Below the pieces are notes generated by a model. That model searched no databases, had not been told where the DNA came from, and saw only the letters and a list, made by a program, of their open reading frames with translations. Positions 14,722-18,796 of a DNA stretch of 18,796 nucleotides are shown in pieces. The stretch's first letter is position 1, and each line of letters opens with the position of its first letter. A program made the translations under genes and the position numbers. Source of the stretch: Clostridia bacterium (GTDB lineage Bacteria > Bacillota > Clostridia > Oscillospirales > Acutalibacteraceae); assembly GCA_900755895.1 (NCBI GenBank), contig CAAEIG010000166.1, positions 1 to 18,796 on the forward strand. Reading direction: 5' to 3'.

Positions 14722-16233
14722 ATGAAGAAAAATATCCGCTATCTGATCATCATGCTGGTGGCGCTGGTGGTCATCGGCGGCGGAGCGGCTGCTCTGCTGC
14801 TCACCCAGCCCGAGCCTGAGGAGACTTCCTCCTCCAGCTCCGCCTCTGTGGACGCCATCTCGCTGATCGAACGGGAATCTGAAGAGGTGACCTCTGTTTC
14901 CGTGGTCAACACCCAGGGCGAGTACCAGATTATTCCCGAAAACGACACCACCACCTCCCAGGAGGAGGACGAGGAGTCCTCTTCCTCCAACCTGCGGTTC
15001 ACCATCGACGGCTACCAGGGCTTTGACCTGAATACCGCCTCTGTCACCGCTGCTGTCAATACCACTGTGCTGCTCAGTGCCTCCAAGGATCTGGGCGAGC
15101 GGGACGACCTGGACCAGTTCGGCCTGTCCGGCCAGGGCGTGGCTCAGGTGACCCTCAACTACTCCGACGGTACCAGTGACACCGTGATTGTGGGCAATGA
15201 GGCCGGAGAATCCTTGGGCCGCTATATGCTGATGAACGGCAAGGTCTATGTGGGCTCCTTCACCAGTGCACTGCTGGAGTCTCCCCTGAGCTTTATCAAT
15301 ACCGAAATTTACTCCATCGCTGACCGCACCGAGGAGACTGTGGACAGCGAGGGCTCTTCCTCCACCACCACTTTGGACGATGTGATCTATAGCATCACCT
15401 TCAGCGGCAGCCATCTGGAGCAGCCCATCACCGTGGAGTCCGATGCCAGCAAGGTCAGCGGTTACATGGTGACCTCCCCCATGAAGGCGGAGTCCGGCAC
15501 CAATACGTTTACGGAGATCGTCACCGCTCTGAAGAGCTTGACAGCAGATTCCGTGGCAGCCACGGGCCGCACCCAGGAAAACCTGGAGAAGTATGGTCTC
15601 AGCGAGCCCTACGCTCAAATTGAGTTTGATATGAACGGCGAGGAGCACACCCTGGCAGTCAGCGACGTGGGCTCCGACGGCAACCGCTATCTCATCGCCG
15701 ATGATCTGGACGTGATCTACGTGGTGGCCAATGATACGGTGTCCACCTGGGCAGAGGCCACGCTGATGGATCTGCGCATGAGCTATGTGTGGTTGCCCAA
15801 CATCAATGATGTCAGCGCCATGACTGTGGAAACCAGCGATGGCACTTACGCTTTCCAGGTGACCAAGGTGCTCAACGAGGAGAAGTCCACCGAGGATGAG
15901 CCCAGCTATGACCTGGAAGTGAAGAACGGCGACGGCGCTGCTGTGGAGTATGAGATCTATCAGGATCTCTACCAGCTGTTGCTGGGTCAGTCCGTGCTGG
16001 CCACCGACACCGTGACCTATGATGAAAACGCTCCGGTGCTGACCGTCACCTACGAGTACTTTGACGGCAGCGATCCCGACGTCATCTCCTATTGCCCTGT
16101 GGAGGGCCAGGACGAGCGCTATGCCGCGCTGCTCAATGGCGGCTATAGCGGAATGGTCCGCCGCAGCGAAATTCAGAATGTGCTGGAAAAGGTGGAGCCC
16201 GTGTACCAGAACCAGCCCATTGAAGAGGACTGA
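14722..16233 (+). CDS. DUF4340 domain membrane-anchored protein
   Basis: Encodes 503 residues. An N-terminal anchor at about 7-28 (YLIIMLVALVVIGGGAAALL) is followed by a Ser/Glu-rich stretch. Two DUF4340-like units can be seen by their repeated pattern: an opening helix, 'FGLSG...VTLNYSDGTSDT' then 'GRYMLMNGKVYV', and later 'YGLSEPYAQIEFDMNGEEHT' then 'NRYLIADDLDVIYV'. DUF4340 proteins usually follow GldG-like genes and are thought to be extracytoplasmic partners of the ABC complex. Only three bases separate it from GldG, and AGGAGG lies within the GldG end. It closes the operon; a promoter for the next gene begins nine bases after its stop. Confidence 0.87.
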   Translation: MKKNIRYLIIMLVALVVIGGGAAALLLTQPEPEETSSSSSASVDAISLIERESEEVTSVSVVNTQGEYQIIPENDTTTSQEEDEESSSSNLRFTIDGYQGFDLNTASVTAAVNTTVLLSASKDLGERDDLDQFGLSGQGVAQVTLNYSDGTSDTVIVGNEAGESLGRYMLMNGKVYVGSFTSALLESPLSFINTEIYSIADRTEETVDSEGSSSTTTLDDVIYSITFSGSHLEQPITVESDASKVSGYMVTSPMKAESGTNTFTEIVTALKSLTADSVAATGRTQENLEKYGLSEPYAQIEFDMNGEEHTLAVSDVGSDGNRYLIADDLDVIYVVANDTVSTWAEATLMDLRMSYVWLPNINDVSAMTVETSDGTYAFQVTKVLNEEKSTEDEPSYDLEVKNGDGAAVEYEIYQDLYQLLLGQSVLATDTVTYDENAPVLTVTYEYFDGSDPDVISYCPVEGQDERYAALLNGGYSGMVRRSEIQNVLEKVEPVYQNQPIEED

Positions 16234-16241
16234 GCCTTCCC

Positions 16242-16270
16242 TTGACAAAGACTTGGGGATGTGCTTTAAT
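16242..16270 (+). promoter_or_regulatory. Sigma-A promoter for the binding-protein gene
   Basis: TTGACA (16242-16247), a 17-base spacer and TTTAAT (16265-16270), with TGC just before the -10 (extended -10). It begins nine bases after the DUF4340 stop codon. Confidence 0.75.
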
Positions 16271-16299
16271 GTAACGTAACGCAAGAGGAAAAACGGAAG

Positions 16300-16340
16300 A
16301 GCCTCCGCTGCCTCGCTGAAGGGGCGGCGGGGGCTTTTTT
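16300..16340 (+). terminator. Terminator in the leader of the binding-protein gene
   Basis: A 15-bp stem, 16300-16314 with 16321-16335, has loop GCTGAA and ends in six Ts (16335-16340). Three of the pairs are T-G, which are stable only in plus-strand RNA, so the fold acts on this transcript. It lies between the promoter and the coding start; it could end DUF4340 read-through, attenuate the downstream gene, or both. Confidence 0.75.
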
Positions 16341-16377
16341 CATTAAAAGGGCGGAAAGCGGAAAGAGGGATGAAACA

Positions 16378-17388
16378 GTGAAGAGAGCAATGGGGCTGTT
16401 GCTAAGCCTGCTTTTAGCGGCGGGAGTGGCGGGTTGCGCCAGTTCAGAGACTCCCGAGCCCACCCCCAGCGCCACGCCGGAGGCCAGCCAGGTGGAGACC
16501 GACACCTATGAAATTGGCCTGGTGCAGTACAAGGAGCACACCACCTTGAACAACCTGCGTGAGGCCTATATGGGCCGTCTGGAGGAGTGGGGCTGCGGCG
16601 AGGACCAGGTGAAGATTGACTATCAAAACGCCCAGGGAGACCGGGACGCTGCGGCGCAGATCTGCCAGGACTTTGTGGAAGACGGTGTGGACATGATCGT
16701 GGCCATTGCCACACCGGCAGCCCAGGCTGCCGTGGAGGCAGCCGCTGGCACGGACGTGACCGTGGTGTTTGTAGGGGTCACCCAGGAGAGCGATTTGGGC
16801 CTGGATGCAGCGGATGTGAAAGCCACAGGAGTGGTGACGCCCACATCGGTGACATCCCTGGTGGACCTGGCACAGCAGACGGACAGTTCCCTGACCACTC
16901 TTGGGCTGTTGTATGATCCTCAGGAGCCCGGCTCCAAGGCAGGAGCGGAGGCCGCCAAGACCTACGCCGGCCAGCTGGGCTTGGAGATCGTGGAGAAGAC
17001 GGTGTCCTCCCCGGAGGGCGTGGAGCAGGCCATGAAGGACCTGTGCGCCCAGGGTGTTGACGCCGTGCTGACCCCGGCTGACAGCACAGTGGCTCCCTCA
17101 GCGGCAGCGGCGGCCCAGGCTGCCAAGGACGCTCAGGTGCCCTGGTATACAGAGGACGCGGCTATGGTGCAGGCAGGAGCTTTGGCCAGCTACAGCGCCG
17201 CTGCCCGGGAGCTGGGTTCCCAGGCCGCTGACATGACCGTGGAGCTTATGATGGGCCGCACGGTGGAAGATTTGCCCGCAGTGAGCATCACCGGCGATCA
17301 GTTGACCGTGAACCAGACCACCATGGAGGCGCTGTCCTCCTTGGCCATCCCGGAGGAGACCCTCCAAACTGCCTTTCTGTGCCAGTAA
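16378..17388 (+). CDS. ABC transporter substrate-binding lipoprotein
   Basis: Encodes 336 residues. A lipoprotein signal ends at Cys20 in GVAGC, followed by a short Thr/Pro-rich linker. The mature part has the type-1 periplasmic-binding fold of the ABC_sub_bind (TrpX-like) family: YEIGLVQYKEHTTLNNLR, then DYQNAQGDRDAAAQICQDFV, VDMIVAIATPAAQA, TVVFVGVT, LGLLYDPQEPGSKAGAEAA and VDAVLTPADSTVAPSA. The ligand cannot be read from sequence; Trp and other amino acids are known in the family. The start is GTG 16378, with GAGG nine bases upstream. A three-codon frame (ATG 16370, Met-Lys-Gln, stop) ends by overlapping this GTG, which may couple translation. No permease or ATPase follows; the gene ends in a terminator and a recombinase gene is next. 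Confidence 0.85.
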   Translation: MKRAMGLLLSLLLAAGVAGCASSETPEPTPSATPEASQVETDTYEIGLVQYKEHTTLNNLREAYMGRLEEWGCGEDQVKIDYQNAQGDRDAAAQICQDFVEDGVDMIVAIATPAAQAAVEAAAGTDVTVVFVGVTQESDLGLDAADVKATGVVTPTSVTSLVDLAQQTDSSLTTLGLLYDPQEPGSKAGAEAAKTYAGQLGLEIVEKTVSSPEGVEQAMKDLCAQGVDAVLTPADSTVAPSAAAAAQAAKDAQVPWYTEDAAMVQAGALASYSAAARELGSQAADMTVELMMGRTVEDLPAVSITGDQLTVNQTTMEALSSLAIPEETLQTAFLCQ

Positions 17389-17403
17389 TCGTGGATAAGA
17401 AAA

Positions 17404-17453
17404 CCCCTCTTTGAGCGGTACCCTTTCTAGGGCGCCCCAAAGAGGGGCTTTTT
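17404..17453 (+). terminator. Terminator of the binding-protein gene
   Basis: CCCCTCTTTG (17404-17413) pairs with CAAAGAGGGG (17438-17447), followed by TTTTT (17449-17453). An inner stem, CCCT-TTCT-AGGG (17421-17432), sits in the loop. Confidence 0.9.
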
Positions 17454-17455
17454 GT

Positions 17456-17791
17456 GTTTTCAACGGGGTTCTCCAAAGGGTTTCTCCAAAGATCCCCCCT
17501 CCCCTCTTGCTTACCGGGTTTCCTTTAGGCGGCACAAAAACGGGTTTCCAGCGTTTTCTGAGTGTTCCAAGGGACCTTTGGTCATGAGGACGGCTGCAGA
17601 TGGCTGGAAATCCGTTTTTTCTCCCCGCTTTTTTCGGTTTTGTCTGGAATTTCCCCTATTTGCGGGAGTTTTGAAGAATTGGCCCCTTCTGGGGTCTTTT
17701 CTTTTTTGAAAATCGGCGGATTCTTCTCCACAAACTTTCCACAGGGTTTTCCCCAATGGTTGAAAAAATGTTGAACCGAAAAAAAAGCTGT
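17456..17791. other. Gene-free interval before the recombinase
   Basis: About 340 bases with no supported gene. It is richer in T-runs than its neighbours (for example near 17614-17640 and 17697-17710) and lower in GC by eye. It separates the last typical chromosomal gene from the recombinase, so an attachment site of an integrated element may lie here. No direct-repeat copy can be checked within the window, and no tRNA gene was found. Confidence 0.4.
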
Positions 17792-17820
17792 TTGACATGG
17801 AAAAAAGAAACTCCTATTCT
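17792..17820 (+). promoter_or_regulatory. Sigma-A promoter for the recombinase gene
   Basis: TTGACA (17792-17797), a 17-base spacer and TATTCT (17815-17820), about 45 bases before the ATG at 17864. Confidence 0.7.
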
Positions 17821-17863
17821 TGGAAGAAAGCGGTAAAAAAGGAACCGCGGGAAGGAGTATGGA

Positions 17864-18796
17864 ATGGCATATTTGCAAAGTCGAAAAAACAAGAATGGAG
17901 AGGTGGTTTCGTACAGTATTCGGGTGTATAAAGGTCGGGATCCCCGCACGGGGAAGCAGCTGACGCCCTACACCATGACATGGCATGTGCCAGAGGGATG
18001 GAGTGAGAAACGCGCACGGAAAGAAGCGGAGAAACAAGCGGCAATCTTTGAAAAGCAATGCCGGGAGGGTTATCTCTCGGACGGACGGCAGACCTTTGCC
18101 CAATACGCCCAGTACGTATTGGAGCTGAAGGAGCGCACAGGGTTAAAGCACCTGACCCTGATCCATTACCGCCAGAGTTTAAAGCGGGTGCTGCCCTTTT
18201 TGGGGCATCTCAAGCTGGGGGAGATTCGGCCCCAGCACTTGAACTATGTATATCAGCAGCTGTCCTTGCCGGAGGCCCGGGAGGACAATGAAAAGGCATA
18301 TCCCCGGCCTGCCCTGTGGCAGGTGGTGGAGTCCCGGGAGTTGGGATTGTGCGTACCGGGAAAGGACGGACGCCGGATCAGTCTGGAGCGTCTGCGGGAC
18401 GGGAAATCGGTGATGCCCGCCACAGCCCGACGTATCGCAGAGGCATTGGAACTGCCCTATTCCCTGCTGTTTTCCACAGTGCGGGAGGAAAAATGCCTCA
18501 GCGGCCGAACGATTATGAACTGTCACTTGGTGATCTCCATTGTGCTGAGCCAGGCGGAGCGGGAGATGCGGATTCCGCTGAATCCGGCCCACCGAGCCAG
18601 CCCGCCCAAGTGGGAGACCCACGATCCTAACTATTTTCAGATGGAGGAAGTGGCGAAGATTCTGGCAGCGCTCCAAGGGGAGCCCATCAAATGGCGGACG
18701 GCAGTGCATCTGTTGTTGGTATCGGGATGCCGCCGAGGGGAGCTGTTGGGGCTGAAGTGGGACCACGTGGATTGGGATAACGGTCAAATTCACATA
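17864..18796 (+). CDS. Tyrosine recombinase (phage-type integrase), 3' end outside window
   Basis: The frame is open from ATG 17864 to the window end, giving 311 residues. AGGAG (17853-17857) lies six bases upstream; ATG 17859 with the same site soon meets a stop. The N-terminal arm-binding-like domain is about 1-72 (SYSIRVYKGRDPRTGKQ), typical of Tn916/phage integrases. The core-binding domain starts near 76 (TFAQYAQYVLELKE, then LTLIHYRQSLKRVLPFLGHL). Residues about 140-212 are an insertion relative to ordinary integrases, with an XRE-like pattern (SVMPATARRIAEALELPYSL). The core resumes at LSGRTIMNCHLVISIVLSQA. The catalytic domain opens with VSGCRRGELLGLKW, where Arg290 is the first catalytic arginine; the His-x-x-Arg and Tyr motifs lie beyond the window. 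Such enzymes insert and excise phages or conjugative elements. Confidence 0.9.
   Translation, partial: MAYLQSRKNKNGEVVSYSIRVYKGRDPRTGKQLTPYTMTWHVPEGWSEKRARKEAEKQAAIFEKQCREGYLSDGRQTFAQYAQYVLELKERTGLKHLTLIHYRQSLKRVLPFLGHLKLGEIRPQHLNYVYQQLSLPEAREDNEKAYPRPALWQVVESRELGLCVPGKDGRRISLERLRDGKSVMPATARRIAEALELPYSLLFSTVREEKCLSGRTIMNCHLVISIVLSQAEREMRIPLNPAHRASPPKWETHDPNYFQMEEVAKILAALQGEPIKWRTAVHLLLVSGCRRGELLGLKWDHVDWDNGQIHI

Noticed and set aside
12676..16284. Minus-strand open frame of about 1200 codons opposite the ABC-GldG-DUF4340 operon
   Set aside because: It spans several well-supported plus-strand genes and their junctions, has no recognisable domain, and its His/Gly-rich composition reflects the antisense strand.
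16271..16377. T-box riboswitch before the TrpX-like gene
   Set aside because: The leader is only about 100 bases and shows no T-box sequence or specifier stem; only the terminator is visible.
17724..17743. DnaA-box-like TTCTCCACA and CTTTCCACA near the recombinase
   Set aside because: They have one and two mismatches to TTATCCACA, only two sites occur, and no unwinding element is clear, so an origin is not supported.

Overview
The window looks like chromosome of a GC-rich, low-temperate-motif Firmicute of the gut Clostridia, most likely Oscillospiraceae (the Flavonifractor, Oscillibacter and Lawsonibacter neighbourhood). This placement is inference. It rests on strong AGGAGG ribosome sites before almost every gene, sigma-A promoters with 17-bp spacers, GC-rich codon use, and the combination of gyrB/gyrA, DUF1622, DUF1015 and a GldG/DUF4340 ABC operon. 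No rRNA, tRNA, CRISPR array or insertion-sequence transposase was seen.

Layout. 1-411 is the 3' end of a Pro/Gln-rich protein gene. 496-6145 is the gyrase region: promoter, leader terminator, gyrB, a 370-base stretch packed with hairpins, a YcxB-like membrane protein gene and gyrA. The gyrA stop codon opens a 48-bp sequence that recurs, inverted and identical, at the stop codon of the convergent DUF1622 gene (6555-6974). Between the two copies lies a bidirectional terminator. 7168-8425 carries a small membrane protein gene, a terminator and an lgt-like gene. 8480-11020 is a minus-strand gene set: DUF1015 protein, Nudix ADP-ribose pyrophosphatase and a lipoprotein.

11304-16233 is a four-gene plus-strand operon: ABC ATPase, ABC-2 permease, GldG-family protein and DUF4340 protein. 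It probably encodes one membrane complex. 16242-17453 is a lipoprotein substrate-binding protein gene with its own promoter, a terminator in its leader and no transporter partners. After a 400-base AT-richer gap, a tyrosine recombinase begins at 17864 and runs off the window end. It probably marks the edge of an integrated element.

The most unusual signal is the set of stop-codon-anchored repeats and dense short-loop hairpins after gyrB, gyrA and the DUF1622 gene. Other points worth a look are two promoter-terminator-gene leaders (gyrB and the binding protein), a non-canonical Lgt active site, Ala at the quinolone-contact position of GyrA, and a possible HTH-like insertion inside the recombinase.
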